A DNA stretch of 64,000 bases from positions 530,785 through 594,784 of the forward strand of contig MKVB01000001.1 of assembly GCA_001899085.1 (NCBI GenBank), read 5' to 3'. The DNA comes from Devosia sp. 66-14. GTDB lineage: Bacteria; Pseudomonadota; Alphaproteobacteria; Rhizobiales; Devosiaceae. Made by a program: the position numbers and the translations under genes. Numbering within the stretch: the stretch's first letter is position 1; each line of letters begins with the position of its first letter. Of the stretch, positions 49,900 through 59,451 are shown piece after piece. The notes beneath the pieces were generated by a model. The model saw only the letters and a list, made by a program, of their open reading frames with translations. It was not told where the DNA came from and searched no databases.

Positions 49900-51381
49900 T
49901 CACTTGACGTTCTTCAAGGCGTCGAGCGCACGTACAGTGTCTGCAAGGCGCTTGATGGCGCCTTCACTGTCCATTGCACGCGTTCCAGTCAAGACAACAC
50001 TCGTCTTGTGCTTGCAAGTCGACCGCAGGGCATCTGCGGCCGCCAGCATCTTCGGCTTCAAAAGGTTGAGACCGTCGTCAAGGGCGTGCTCGATGTCCTG
50101 GGGAGTCTGGATGCCTACGAGCCCCTGGGCGATGATCGCCCGCTTGAAGGCAACATCTTCGGAATTGCCCATAAGCTGCGTGAAGTCGCCCGCTAGGTAA
50201 CGCGTCCAGTCCGCCAGGCTTGTCCTGCGAACTTCCGCTAGGCGCGCTTCATCACTATCGAACACAGGATCCCCGAACACCTTCGCAGCGATTTCGGACA
50301 TGACCTTGCTGGAAAGAGCGGTGTTCAGGCATTCCTTAGCGACAAGACTGAGAAAATGCGCAGGCATCAGGCGTGCAATTGGCGGCGCATACGCGGCCTC
50401 GGCACCGTTGCAGATCTCGTCCGCCTTGGTGCGGGCCAGAGCGAACACCCAATCCGTATAGTCGTCGGTGATCTCCCGCAGCACTCGCGCAAGTCGCTCA
50501 GCCCGTTCCTTGAGGTCGACGCTGGACGCAAACATCTCACGCGGGAAGCCGAAGAGCATCGCAATACCGATGTTCACCCGATGGTCTTCCGGTGTCCCTT
50601 CGATTAGCTCACGAAGTACCTTCAGATCCTCGTCGGTGACCGGCGCGAGCGATTTCACATCACCTACCAGTCCCGAGAGCACCTTGTGTATCGAGGCGAA
50701 GCCATCGTTGACGATCTCGTTGTCGACGACGACACGCTGACGGAAGAATGTGGTCGAGACCGACGGCTCGCGCCCCAACCATTCATCGAGGTCAGTGGGA
50801 CGAAGCAAATGAAGCTCAAGCAGCGGCATTGCCTCCATAACGAGGGTCTCAACGCGGTCGTCATCCCAGCCTTCAAAGGTCGCGTAAGTGTCCCTTACTT
50901 CCCGTGCAGCCGCCCTGATTTCCGCTTCCTTGAGCGGCTCGACCTCTGCGCGCCGGGCGAAGAAATCAACGACTGTGCCCGCAGGGTCAAGCGCGACGGC
51001 GAGGAGGTACCGGAGCTTCGTATCGAACCGGATGTCACCGTTTGCTTCCGCGAACAGGATGAGTTTGGCGATCTCGCGAAAAACGGCGGGCAGCGACATG
51101 TGGCTTTCGAGCCGTTTGCACTGAACAATACCGGCTGCGGCGGACCTGTTGGTCAGAAGGACGTCCCGCCCCGCATCTGCCCCCCGCACCATGTGGGCAG
51201 CGTCGTCCCAGGTTCGATTCATACCACCGGGAGCCGATCGCTTCGCGAGGGCATAGATCAACCGCTCAAAGTCTTCGTCACCCAGCCGCAGGTAGTCGAA
51301 ACTGCTCAGGCCGGCATCCTCGACATCGGCGGGTTTGACTGAGTTCAGCTCTGCATCAGCTGCGGGGCCGGAGACGATCAT
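49900..51381 (-). CDS. putative restriction-endonuclease-like defence protein
   Basis: A 493-residue protein. Near residues 31-95 it has a nuclease-like unit, FDYLRLGDEDFERLIYALAKR...DAGRDVLLTNRSAAAGIVQCKRLES, matching the D...QxK active site of Mrr-type or dsDNA-nuclease domains. The remaining 400 residues are helical without an obvious motor motif, perhaps a sensor. Proteins of this shape are common in defence islands. No partner gene is coupled. I do not recognise the exact family. Confidence 0.6.
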   Translation of the reverse strand: MIVSGPAADAELNSVKPADVEDAGLSSFDYLRLGDEDFERLIYALAKRSAPGGMNRTWDDAAHMVRGADAGRDVLLTNRSAAAGIVQCKRLESHMSLPAVFREIAKLILFAEANGDIRFDTKLRYLLAVALDPAGTVVDFFARRAEVEPLKEAEIRAAAREVRDTYATFEGWDDDRVETLVMEAMPLLELHLLRPTDLDEWLGREPSVSTTFFRQRVVVDNEIVNDGFASIHKVLSGLVGDVKSLAPVTDEDLKVLRELIEGTPEDHRVNIGIAMLFGFPREMFASSVDLKERAERLARVLREITDDYTDWVFALARTKADEICNGAEAAYAPPIARLMPAHFLSLVAKECLNTALSSKVMSEIAAKVFGDPVFDSDEARLAEVRRTSLADWTRYLAGDFTQLMGNSEDVAFKRAIIAQGLVGIQTPQDIEHALDDGLNLLKPKMLAAADALRSTCKHKTSVVLTGTRAMDSEGAIKRLADTVRALDALKNVK

Positions 51382-51540
51382 GTTCTATTTCGTTTCGCTG
51401 ATATTGTTCACAGGGGCAGTTGGCGGAGTTTCACTGTCCACCCAATGACGTTTCGTCGAGTTCGAGCGGTATCGTCAACGAGGAAATATCGATGAGTGGT
51501 TTCTCGCGTTGAACACAACAACATGGGCCATCACTAGACC

Positions 51541-52110
51541 GTGCCAAGACCGGCCCGCGCCACCGCGGCGTCCACCGACCTTGGCGCACCATCACCGGCC
51601 GCCCGAGGTCGTCCTGGTGTTGCCCGCGGCCTCCTAAGTGCCAATGCTGTTGCGGCAGGAGCGCGTGTTGCTCCGCTGCTCCCTAGAATGGCAAGGCGCG
51701 AGCGGCCCCCGGTGTCGCTCGACGGCAAGCTCCTCACGGATGGGGGAATTGCCGAGCAGATCCCCCTGCCCTCTGCGATCGCGATGGGGGCGACCCACGC
51801 CTTGGTATTGACGACCGGGCGACACAACCGTGCCCGGAAAGATGTCGCTCACATCGAGCACCGGTTGGAACGCCAAGCGATTGCGCTATGGTACGGAGAG
51901 GCGCTGGCTCGCGCGTACGACGAGCGCCGCGTGCTGATCAACAAGGTCCCCGACGCGCTGGACACACCGTCGGCGAACGGTCCGCTCCTACAGGGCGCTT
52001 TCGTCCCTGACGGCGCTCCCGCGATCAAGCGTCTGACTAAGGATCACGGTGACCTTCAGGCAGCCGCCAAGCTTACAGAGGAGGCCACAAAGCGTCTCGT
52101 GGCCGCATGA
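51541..52110 (+). pseudogene. truncated patatin-like phospholipase remnant
   Basis: The recognisable part is the C-terminal half of a patatin-type lipase: LSANAVAAGARVAPLLPRM, then a DG-containing LDGKLLTDGGIAEQIPLPSAIAMGATHALVL segment with the catalytic Asp in DGG. The N-terminal half with the oxyanion and GxSxG nucleophile is absent; the first 50 residues are Pro/Arg/Ala-rich noise. It therefore cannot be an active enzyme as written. Confidence 0.6.
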
Positions 52111-52135
52111 GCGCCCGATCTCGGGCCGACGCACT

Positions 52136-52171
52136 CCGCGTGGCGGTCGTAGCCGCATCACCGTCGGCCTA
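52136..52171 (+). repeat. 36-bp direct repeat, copy 1
   Basis: Starts CCGCGTGGCGGTCGTAGCCG and ends in CCTA; 31 of 36 positions match copy 2 at 54337-54372 in the same orientation. The two copies bracket a two-gene segment. The copy overlaps the last codons of the gene on its right. Confidence 0.55.
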
Positions 52172-53216
52172 ACCCCGCAGAACCGCGGTCGAGATGTAGG
52201 GTTAGGTACTTCCGGTAGAGGCGGATGGCATCCTCAACAGGGAACGTCGCGCGATCCCCATTGAGGGCGTGGAAGAACGCGTCACGGTTCTTCTTGACCG
52301 TGTTGAAGGTGGCGATATCGGCTGCTGCGCCATCGGGATCGAGGATGGACGCCATCACACCAAACTTGTCGGCGAGCCGCAGCTTGTCGCGCATCACGTC
52401 CTCGAAGCGCTCGACGATGCCACCAGCTGAGGATGGTGCAGCCTCCTTGAGGAGCTCGTACCAGGCATCACTGTAGTGTTCTTTGAACGTGGCGTTGACG
52501 AAGACTTCAAGCGCAGCCCAGGCAGCAAGGACGGCCAACAGCTTGTCGGTACTGGACGTGCCTGCAAGGGCGTGTAGGCGGACCGAGTGCGTCAGCTTCG
52601 TGTTGCGGGCCAGCTCGCGCGCCAGCATGGTTGCGCTTTCCAATTCGGACGAGCCTACGACGGTTCCTACCGACAGGCTGGCGGTCATCTTGAGGTCGTA
52701 GGCGTAGAGTGGCTGTTCCGCGTGCAGAACCACCGTTTCGCCCAACGGCACAACGGCGGCGTCTGACCGTGCTGGAAGGGCAGCGACAATGGCAGTTACG
52801 GTGCTGTCCATCAGCGTCGCGAACGAGGCCCTCAACGCAGCCTTATCGATTGCCTCCAGCGCAAGCCCGTACTCCCCCATCGCCCGCATGGCGCCCGCTT
52901 CAAGTATCTCGACGTCGCGCTCTCCCTCAATGACCAGGAACAAGCCTGATGGCGCCTTTCGGGCCCGCTCCGCCTTTGCGTCGGCCATGGAACGCTCGAT
53001 GAACTGCTGCGGGGTCAGATCGTCGGTGCCGGTGAGGACCGTCAGCACCAGGCGAGCCACCGCATCACCGCGGTCCAACTGGTCAAACGCCGCGTCAGGG
53101 TTGTCGGTTAGCGTCGCCCGAAACCCGTCAGCCGCGAGAATCGAGTGCTCGCTCAGCCCGTCCGCGAAACGCGCCGCCCCTCGCACATGATAGATCGCAA
53201 TGAGACTTGCTTTCAT
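52158..53216 (-). CDS. hypothetical protein with HEPN-like C-terminal motif
   Basis: A 352-residue soluble protein. It starts MKASLIAIYHVRGAARFADGL and has a long alpha/beta N-terminal part. The C-terminal 60 residues are helical and include KKNRDAFFHALNGD, an R-x4-H pattern as in HEPN ribonucleases, after MRDKLRLADKFGVMASIL. HEPN domains occur in RNA-cleaving abortive systems, but this single motif is weak. The ATG was preferred to a TTG nine bases earlier. It is bracketed with the next gene by two 36-bp direct repeats. Confidence 0.6.
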   Translation of the reverse strand: MKASLIAIYHVRGAARFADGLSEHSILAADGFRATLTDNPDAAFDQLDRGDAVARLVLTVLTGTDDLTPQQFIERSMADAKAERARKAPSGLFLVIEGERDVEILEAGAMRAMGEYGLALEAIDKAALRASFATLMDSTVTAIVAALPARSDAAVVPLGETVVLHAEQPLYAYDLKMTASLSVGTVVGSSELESATMLARELARNTKLTHSVRLHALAGTSSTDKLLAVLAAWAALEVFVNATFKEHYSDAWYELLKEAAPSSAGGIVERFEDVMRDKLRLADKFGVMASILDPDGAAADIATFNTVKKNRDAFFHALNGDRATFPVEDAIRLYRKYLTLHLDRGSAGLGRR

Positions 53217-53360
53217 GCGGGCCAACCTTGTTCACCTGATGTCCGATGTGGACACGCGCCGTCGAAGCCGGGACGGTGGCAGACTCCAGCGGTTGCTACG
53301 AGCCTGTTCCGACTGATAGGCACCTAGTGCGCATCTCCGCCCTCTGAGGCTGGACAGACC

Positions 53361-54245
53361 CTAGATGATGCCTACGGTCGTCATCGGATAGAAGTCACAG
53401 GTTTTTCCGGCGGCTTCCTTGAAAACAAGGACACTCCTGCCTGTAACGGCGTCTGCGACAAAATACTGACCGTCCTTCGACGCATAAATGACTTTGTAAC
53501 CGCCATCGAAACTCTTTGCGTCAAATTCTAGCTTTTCGGCCAATTTCCCCCAGTCGCGTCCGCCCACGTAGCGTTCAAACTCCACGAAGCAGGGAGAGAG
53601 CACCGTTTTTCGCATGCCGTTCATATAGCTGAACGCGGCGCCAACCACGTCGGATTCATAGTTCTGCACTCTGGCCCTTCTTGCGCTCAGCAGGCCCGCA
53701 AGATTGATTTTGCCGGCGTGATACTGCTCGACAATGTAGTGCAACTGCATTGCCCGTTCGCCGAAAACCAGCGTCAGAAACGGCAGCCCTTCCTTTTCCG
53801 GGACCGAAAACAGTGCAACTGCCTGTTTACCCGTCATCCAAGTGGCAGAGGTGAGTGCTGAATTGTCCGGGTCAATTTGCAGAAACAGGAACATATCTGC
53901 GATGGGGTTGAACTGGATAGCCCATCGACCATCCGCGGAGATGCGACCGTACCAATGAAAAAGCAGGACATCGTTGAGTTTTTCCAGCGCGGGCTGCGTC
54001 AGCTTCGTCTCAGGGTCAAAGGCAGAAAGTACGCCAGCCAGAGCAGCGATGGATGTTTCTGAGACTTGCTGTTTGGTCGGCGCGTATATTCCCTCCTTGC
54101 GGTCGACCACGGGAACCATCGTCGCCGCCGTCATGGCATTGGACTGAAGAGCGGACCGGCCTACCGTTTCAGCAATAAGATACCCCACCGGCGCCGCCAC
54201 AAACGCTGCGACAACTGCAATGACTACAACCCAACGTGTTCTCAT
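53361..54245 (-). CDS. membrane-anchored or exported hypothetical protein
   Basis: A 294-residue protein with an N-terminal signal-anchor (MRTRWVVVIAVVAAFVAAPVGYLIA) and a predicted periplasmic domain containing LLFHWYGRISADGRWAIQFNPIADMFLFLQIDPD. Base composition is markedly less GC-rich than its neighbours, suggesting separate acquisition. No family is recognised. Confidence 0.65.
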   Translation of the reverse strand: MRTRWVVVIAVVAAFVAAPVGYLIAETVGRSALQSNAMTAATMVPVVDRKEGIYAPTKQQVSETSIAALAGVLSAFDPETKLTQPALEKLNDVLLFHWYGRISADGRWAIQFNPIADMFLFLQIDPDNSALTSATWMTGKQAVALFSVPEKEGLPFLTLVFGERAMQLHYIVEQYHAGKINLAGLLSARRARVQNYESDVVGAAFSYMNGMRKTVLSPCFVEFERYVGGRDWGKLAEKLEFDAKSFDGGYKVIYASKDGQYFVADAVTGRSVLVFKEAAGKTCDFYPMTTVGII

Positions 54246-54336
54246 ACGTCGACAATGCCATTCTTACTGTCCTTGTAAAGACATACGGGGTTAGGCGTTG
54301 ACAATATTGCTTAGCTGGTATGGCGGGCATGTCACG

Positions 54337-54372
54337 CCGCGTCGCGGTCGTAGCCGCTTCACCGCCGACCTA
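54337..54372 (+). repeat. 36-bp direct repeat, copy 2
   Basis: Starts CCGCGTCGCGGTCGTAGCCG and ends in CCTA; same orientation as copy 1 at 52136-52171 with five differences. It lies in the gap before the AlbA_2 gene. Confidence 0.55.
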
Positions 54373-54476
54373 GCCAGGCAGGTGACGGTCAATAGCATGG
54401 CCGGCCACGGTCTTCTCGATCTCGGCGCCAGCGGCAAGGCGGCGCACTGCCTCAAACGCCCCAAGCGCCTCAGACC

Positions 54477-55928
54477 ATGCAGGAAAACATCCACCCGAGA
54501 GTGTACGCGGACGCGAAGTCGCCGTACGATTCTCCCATGCGTCACGACTACAGCCCCTTCGAGAAAACCTTCGACCAGGTCACGGTCGACGACCTGACGG
54601 CCCTGCAGTCAGTCGCTGAGGGCTGGTACATCGAGTACAAGCAACAACTGGCCAAGGCCGGATCGATCGCGAAATCGGTCTCGGCGTTCGCCAACACCTA
54701 TGGCGGCTGGCTGTTCTACGGCATTGTCGAGAAATCGAAGGATGACCCCGTCGCCGGGACGTTCCCCGGCATCGACCGCGCCGAAGCCGACGCCGCCCTG
54801 CAAAGCATCCGCCAAGGCGTGGCCAACCACGTGCAGCCTTCCCCGTTCTTTCGCGCCAAAGCGCTCTTCGGTCCGTCCGAGGCACTTGGCCTGCCCGAAG
54901 ACCGCTGCATCGTCATGGTGCAGATACCGTGGGGTGCAGACGCACCATTCCTGCACAAGGAAGGACGCATTTACCGCCGGGTCGGCGACGGCTCGGAACC
55001 CAAAGCCGAAAACGACCGGTTCGTTCTCGACCAGTTGTCTACACGTGCCACCAAGATTACCGACCGCTACGCTGAGTGGACGAACCGCGAGCTCGAGCTT
55101 TCCGAAGCGGAAGAGGAGGCGCCCTACCTGCGCATCTTCCTGATTGCGGACTTCTGGGAAGACCATCCGGAACTGAGGCCCGCTTCCCTGCGAAGCGTGC
55201 GGGACATCATGAAGAACGGGGGCGAAGCCTACTCGACGACCTTCGAGACGGTGCACCGCACCGCCGGCGGCATTGTGTGCCGCCAAACCTCGAACGTGGA
55301 CCCAAGCGGGCTGAGCCTCACCTGGCTGCTGAGCAACGACCTTCGCAGCGAGATCATCGTGCCGCTCTCCAAGTACCGCGCCGACGACCTGGACGTGCTG
55401 CGCGCCCAGTTTGATGGCTACGATCACATCGACCGCTTCATCGACATCTGTCGGAAGCAGCGATTCACGACACCTACGGTCATCGACCTGAATATCCTGC
55501 TGCTGCTACTCTTTGCGCTGGGGAGGAAACAGGTCGCGCTCGCCGAAGCGTTCGGCTGGACAGGACCGGTCTTCGCAAAGGTACACCTGCACGGCGTATG
55601 GCGGACGGTCCCCTTCTTCGACGCGCCTCACGTGCTCGATGAGTTTGAACAGCACGGCATCGCTTTGACGCTGCGCGACGAGATCACCCTGCATCGCGGC
55701 AAGGCGCCGGCGAGCTACATCGAGTTGGCCGCCGCGAAGGGCAACGACATCGACGCTTTCGCCTTGGGGACGGCGCTCTTTCTGCACATTGCGGCAGCCC
55801 TCGGCATTTCATCCAAGCTCGGGATCGAGGATGACGAAAGCCAACTGACGGACGGCATGCTGGACCTCATGGAAGCTGGGAACCGCGCCTTGGAGGCACA
55901 AAAGCTCAGGGTCGCCAAAAAGCGCTAA
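54477..55928 (+). CDS. AlbA_2 (Schlafen-like) domain protein
   Basis: A 483-residue protein. Residues 40-175 form an AlbA_2 domain: LQSVAEGWYIEYKQQLAKAGSIAKSVSAFANTYGGWLFYGIVE (E-x-K and the NT/SGG signature), later PFLHKEGRIYRRVGDGS. These domains bind or cleave nucleic acid and occur in regulators and defence proteins. The C-terminal 300 residues are helical and unassigned. The first ATG was kept; MRHDYSP 20 codons later is an alternative. Confidence 0.78.
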   Translation: MQENIHPRVYADAKSPYDSPMRHDYSPFEKTFDQVTVDDLTALQSVAEGWYIEYKQQLAKAGSIAKSVSAFANTYGGWLFYGIVEKSKDDPVAGTFPGIDRAEADAALQSIRQGVANHVQPSPFFRAKALFGPSEALGLPEDRCIVMVQIPWGADAPFLHKEGRIYRRVGDGSEPKAENDRFVLDQLSTRATKITDRYAEWTNRELELSEAEEEAPYLRIFLIADFWEDHPELRPASLRSVRDIMKNGGEAYSTTFETVHRTAGGIVCRQTSNVDPSGLSLTWLLSNDLRSEIIVPLSKYRADDLDVLRAQFDGYDHIDRFIDICRKQRFTTPTVIDLNILLLLLFALGRKQVALAEAFGWTGPVFAKVHLHGVWRTVPFFDAPHVLDEFEQHGIALTLRDEITLHRGKAPASYIELAAAKGNDIDAFALGTALFLHIAAALGISSKLGIEDDESQLTDGMLDLMEAGNRALEAQKLRVAKKR

Positions 55929-56340
55929 ACCACCCGTTTACAACTCCGGCGAGTGCCAACTCGGCCCAACGCGACCGGGATCGCACCAGAAATCTGGTCG
56001 AGCGAGAGCGTCCCTTTCACCCGGAAATACACCGCACAGAGCCGGTCCACCTCCGCGGCGGCCTGACGGAAGAGCACGTCCATCTCGGTGACGCTGCCGA
56101 CAAGACCCGTCAGGCCACTTTGGTTTCCCGTTCTAAGGCGGGCATCTGCATGGGCAACGGCGTTGCGGCAGTGACGAACGTCACCGAAGAGAGGTTCACC
56201 ACTTCCTTCAGGTCAATGCGTGTCCGCTGTCGTCTTCCGCAACTGGATCGACCACGAAACCCTTGTAGACCTCGACCAGAGCAGCCTTTGATAGACTGAT
56301 TGGGCGGTCATGGAAGAGTCGATCTAGCGGGACTTCTGCG
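55925..56340 (-). pseudogene. decayed HEPN-type gene remnant
   Basis: On the minus strand, three frames supply successive parts of one protein: an N-terminal piece PLDRLFHDRPISLSKAALV...VVDPVAEDDSGHAL, then LKEVVNL, then LFGDVRHCRNAVAHADARLRTG...and DVLFRQAAAEVDRLCAVYFRVKG to a TAG stop. Two small indels near 56200-56235 (a missing G and an extra CT) join them. The motif RNAVAH (R-x4-H) is the HEPN signature. No uninterrupted frame covers it, so this is a decayed gene. Confidence 0.5.
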
Positions 56341-56374
56341 GCCGGGCAATTTGAACGGGAGGCCTAGAATCTGT

Positions 56375-57304
56375 TCATTCGGCAGGTGCCTTGGGATGCC
56401 GATAGAGAACGTCTCCGACAACGTCGCCATCTCCCCAATTGTTGAACGCGTCCAAATGACCGGCGAGCGGATGATCCTTCACCGCAGACGGCCAGTTCAG
56501 CCTCCGGTATCGCTCGGCGCTGCCGCGCTGCGTGAAAAGATAGACCAAGCTGTTGGCCAGCACATCGGCGGCAAGGACCAGCCCGTCAGTATCGTCTTCA
56601 ACGGCATTTATCTGCAGGCTCCTAACCCGCAGGCCGAGCTGCAGGCTTTCGGGCAGATGCGCGGAGATGCGTATCTGCCCCTCGACCAATGCCTTGGTGA
56701 CGGTATCGAAGCGCTTTGACATCTTTGTGTAGGTCATGTCGCCCAGAAGGCGGGTCGCGACCTCTTCAAAATTCTTCACAATTGGATTGTCGACCCGGTC
56801 CGTCCGCACCTCGATGTCGACCTCTTTGCAGTCGCGCTCCTCTAGAAACGCAACTAGGTGCGCGTACAGGCCGTCGAACAGCGCGACGTGGAGCGACTCC
56901 GGCTCCTCCCTTGGGCTGCCGCCCTTGAACCGCCCCGGCTGGGAAGACGCGGCTGCCGCTATGGCCTTTGCTCGCTTGACCGCTTCCTGCTGAGTTGTGT
57001 GCCAGGCGTGGAAACCGGCAACGTGGATGGCATACCAGAAACACGGGAGACTGTGCTTCCTGATCACGGCGTAGATTTCCGCCCGTAGCGCCGCCTGCTG
57101 CGGCGGCGCAAGGTCGGCGATGTGGAGCTTGTTTTCGACCGACTTATACGCCTGCACCACCGATTGAAGGTCGGCCTCAACCACTGTCAGGTGGCTTTCG
57201 GGTACCATGATGCCAGCGAACAGGCCGACCTCGCCATCGAATGACTCATCGCGATCCGCGTACCCCTTGGCACCAGACTCGTCGCAGGCGAGAACAATCT
57301 TCAT
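56375..57304 (-). CDS. DUF3800 family protein
   Basis: A 309-residue protein with the DUF3800 start MKIVLACDESGAKGYADRDESFDGEVGLFAGIMV (acidic residues of an RNase-H-like fold), EVRTDRVDNPIVKNFEEVATRL in the middle and DDTDGLVLAADVLANSLVYLF near the C-terminus, giving a third conserved acid. DUF3800 genes are frequent in mobile and defence islands and are suspected nucleases. The ATG matches the family start. Confidence 0.8.
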   Translation of the reverse strand: MKIVLACDESGAKGYADRDESFDGEVGLFAGIMVPESHLTVVEADLQSVVQAYKSVENKLHIADLAPPQQAALRAEIYAVIRKHSLPCFWYAIHVAGFHAWHTTQQEAVKRAKAIAAAASSQPGRFKGGSPREEPESLHVALFDGLYAHLVAFLEERDCKEVDIEVRTDRVDNPIVKNFEEVATRLLGDMTYTKMSKRFDTVTKALVEGQIRISAHLPESLQLGLRVRSLQINAVEDDTDGLVLAADVLANSLVYLFTQRGSAERYRRLNWPSAVKDHPLAGHLDAFNNWGDGDVVGDVLYRHPKAPAE

Positions 57305-57586
57305 TGTCGCGGTCTCCGGTACGCACAGCCTATCGGCGACCTCGACGCCGGATTACCGGCGCACAGGGAAGGTGTTCTATCATTTTCCATTGTTGCCGCT
57401 AGTGCTTGCACACCCGTGCCAGGGGCGCCCTGATTTGGAGGCCGTTGACAGCGCAACTTTCGGCGCTGCTCGAATACGTGCGGCCACCACGTGAATAGGT
57501 GATAGGGATTTGTCGGCACGGCCACGACGCCGTCGTCCCCGGGTATGGCTTTCGCCTTGCGAGCCACCGGCATGGAGGGCCCAGCA

Positions 57587-58641
57587 ATGGAAGCCCACGA
57601 CGAGTTCCCTGCAAATGCAGCCTTAAGCTTGATGCTGGCGGTGATTGCGACCTCTGATACGCCGCTGCTGCTGCTCTCTGGCGACTTAACCGTCATCGCG
57701 GCAAGCACCGCCTTCTGCGTGGCCTTCGGCATCGATCCAGCTTCCGTTCCCGGCAACCCGGTTCTCACAATGGGCAAAGGGGAATGGAACGTTCCGCAGC
57801 TCGCCTCGCTGCTCACTGCCACTGCCTCGGGCGCTGCTGAGATCCATGCCTACGAGCTCGATCTTCGCCGGCCCGGTCAGCAAGTTCGGCGCCTGGTGCT
57901 AAACGCTCACCGGCTTGACTACGACGACAAGGTTCGCGTGCGGCTGCTGCTGGCAGTAGCCGATGTCACGGATGCAAGAGCCAGCGAGAAGCTCAAGGAC
58001 GATCTGATCCGCGACAAGGCCGTCCTGCTACGCGAGGTTCAGCATCGCATCGCCAATAGCCTCCAGATCATAGCCAGTGTTCTTTGCAGAGCGCTCGGCG
58101 CGTTCAATCCGAAGAGACCCGGGGTCACCTAAAGGACGCGCATAGCCGGGTTATGTCGATTGCTTCGGTGCAGCAACAGCTGGCGCAATCGGCCGAAGGG
58201 GACGTCGCCCTTCGCCCGTACTTCACCCAACTCTGCGCCAGCTTGGGCGCGTCAATGATTGAGGATCCCGCAAGGCTCTCCATTCAGGTTGTGGCAGACG
58301 ACACGGTGGTCAGCTCGGAAACGTCAATCAGCCTCGGCCTGATCGTCACAGAGCTGGTCATCAACGCGCTCAAGCACGCCTTCCCTGACGGCAGGCAAGG
58401 AAAGATTAGCGTCGACTACACCGCACGGGGTCCGAACTGGAGCCTCTCGGTAGGTGACGATGGGATTGGCATGCCTGCCGACCCCCAGGCGGTGAAGCCC
58501 GGGCTCGGCACGAGCATCGTAGAGGCACTGGCGAGTCAACTGGAAGCCGAGGTGCAGGTTGCCAATGCCACCCCGGGCACCACCGTCGACATCGTTCACT
58601 CAGGCGTCGCTGTCGTCCGCGACGCCGCCCAAGCCGTTTGA
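57587..58641 (+). pseudogene. PAS-HisKA_2 histidine kinase interrupted by a frameshift
   Basis: Frame one encodes a PAS-like sensor region and the phosphoacceptor LREVQHRIANSLQIIASVL, then goes out of frame near 58080. Frame two carries on with QSARRVQSEETRGHLKDAHSRVMSIASVQQQLA and an HATPase domain (LGLIVTELVINALKHAFPDG, then VGDDGIGMPAD, then GLGTSIVEALASQL). One added base in the TTCTTTG run restores a single 352-residue kinase. GGAGGG precedes the chosen ATG. No response regulator is adjacent. Confidence 0.7.
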
Positions 58642-58756
58642 TCGTTCGGCTCAGCCAACTCACTGCACCACTGGCGGCGCGAGTGAGACTCGGTGATGCA
58701 CGAGCCACACGCGGGCCGCCAAGCACATGTGCGCAATCGCTGGATGGCGACTTGAG

Positions 58757-59143
58757 TTAAGAGGGATGGTCCCGGTAGTAGTCTGCCTTGCGCTGATAGC
58801 GCCCCGGAAACTGGCACTGGCCGCCAGTGAGCACCAGCACGCTGCCGTCAAACGCCTCGCCGCAGACGGTAGTCATCCCCGCCTCATGGACGAAGCGGAC
58901 GGATTGCCCGTCGAGCGCCCAGGTGCCGCGCTGGATGTTCCGACCGTTGCAGTTCTGGATGAAGCTCTGGTCGGCGTGCAGGCCAAGGGCACAAGCCTGG
59001 GTCTTCGTATTTGTCTCCATCCGCCATTCATCGACGAGCTGCGCGCTCCCGCCAGAGCAGGCCGCCAGTGACAAAGCCGCCCCGGCGAGGGCAAGGCGGC
59101 AGGCTTTCGCGAGGCCGGGTCGTGTGACAGCGGCGGCTACCAT
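58757..59143 (-). CDS. lipoprotein, paralogue 2 of a tandem pair
   Basis: A 128-residue protein with a lipobox LSLAACSGG after a hydrophobic helix, so it is expected to be lipid-anchored. The mature domain shares with the upstream gene the pattern NCNGRNIQRGTWALDGQSVRFVH and C-terminal cysteines. Start overlaps the upstream gene's end. Function unknown; the fold may be a small beta-barrel. Confidence 0.68.
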   Translation of the reverse strand: MVAAAVTRPGLAKACRLALAGAALSLAACSGGSAQLVDEWRMETNTKTQACALGLHADQSFIQNCNGRNIQRGTWALDGQSVRFVHEAGMTTVCGEAFDGSVLVLTGGQCQFPGRYQRKADYYRDHPS

Positions 59144-59451
59144 TTGGTGTAGCTCCCGGACAGGTAGCAGTTGCCCGTCAAATCCAGCTTGTCGCCCTCG
59201 CGTTTGATGGCGCAGGTTTCGGCTTTGCCGGACTCGTCGTGCGTGAGGTGGAGGGTGGCGCCCTCGTCCTTCCAGGTGCCCCGACGCACGTCACCGCCGT
59301 TGCAGTTGATGGCCCACTGGGCGTTGGTGTTGAAGATGGAGAGCAGGCAGCCGCCCATACTCCAGTCGGCCACGATGTCGGGCGCTGCCTGACAGCCCCC
59401 CATGGTCGTTGCCGCGAGCCCTGCGAGCAGGATGGAGCGGAGCGCCGTCAT
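59137..59451 (-). CDS. lipoprotein, paralogue 1 of a tandem pair
   Basis: A 104-residue protein with a lipobox in SILLAGLAATTMGGCQAA and a mature domain containing AINCNGGDVRRGTWKDEGATLHLTHDE and three further cysteines. Its ATG overlaps the stop of the 51-residue membrane-protein gene in an ATGA arrangement. It is clearly related to the following gene (CNG...RGTW...), implying tandem duplication. Confidence 0.7.
   Translation of the reverse strand: MTALRSILLAGLAATTMGGCQAAPDIVADWSMGGCLLSIFNTNAQWAINCNGGDVRRGTWKDEGATLHLTHDESGKAETCAIKREGDKLDLTGNCYLSGSYTKW

Noticed and set aside
56300-56719. 139-codon plus-strand frame
   Set aside because: Shadow of the DUF3800 gene on the other strand.
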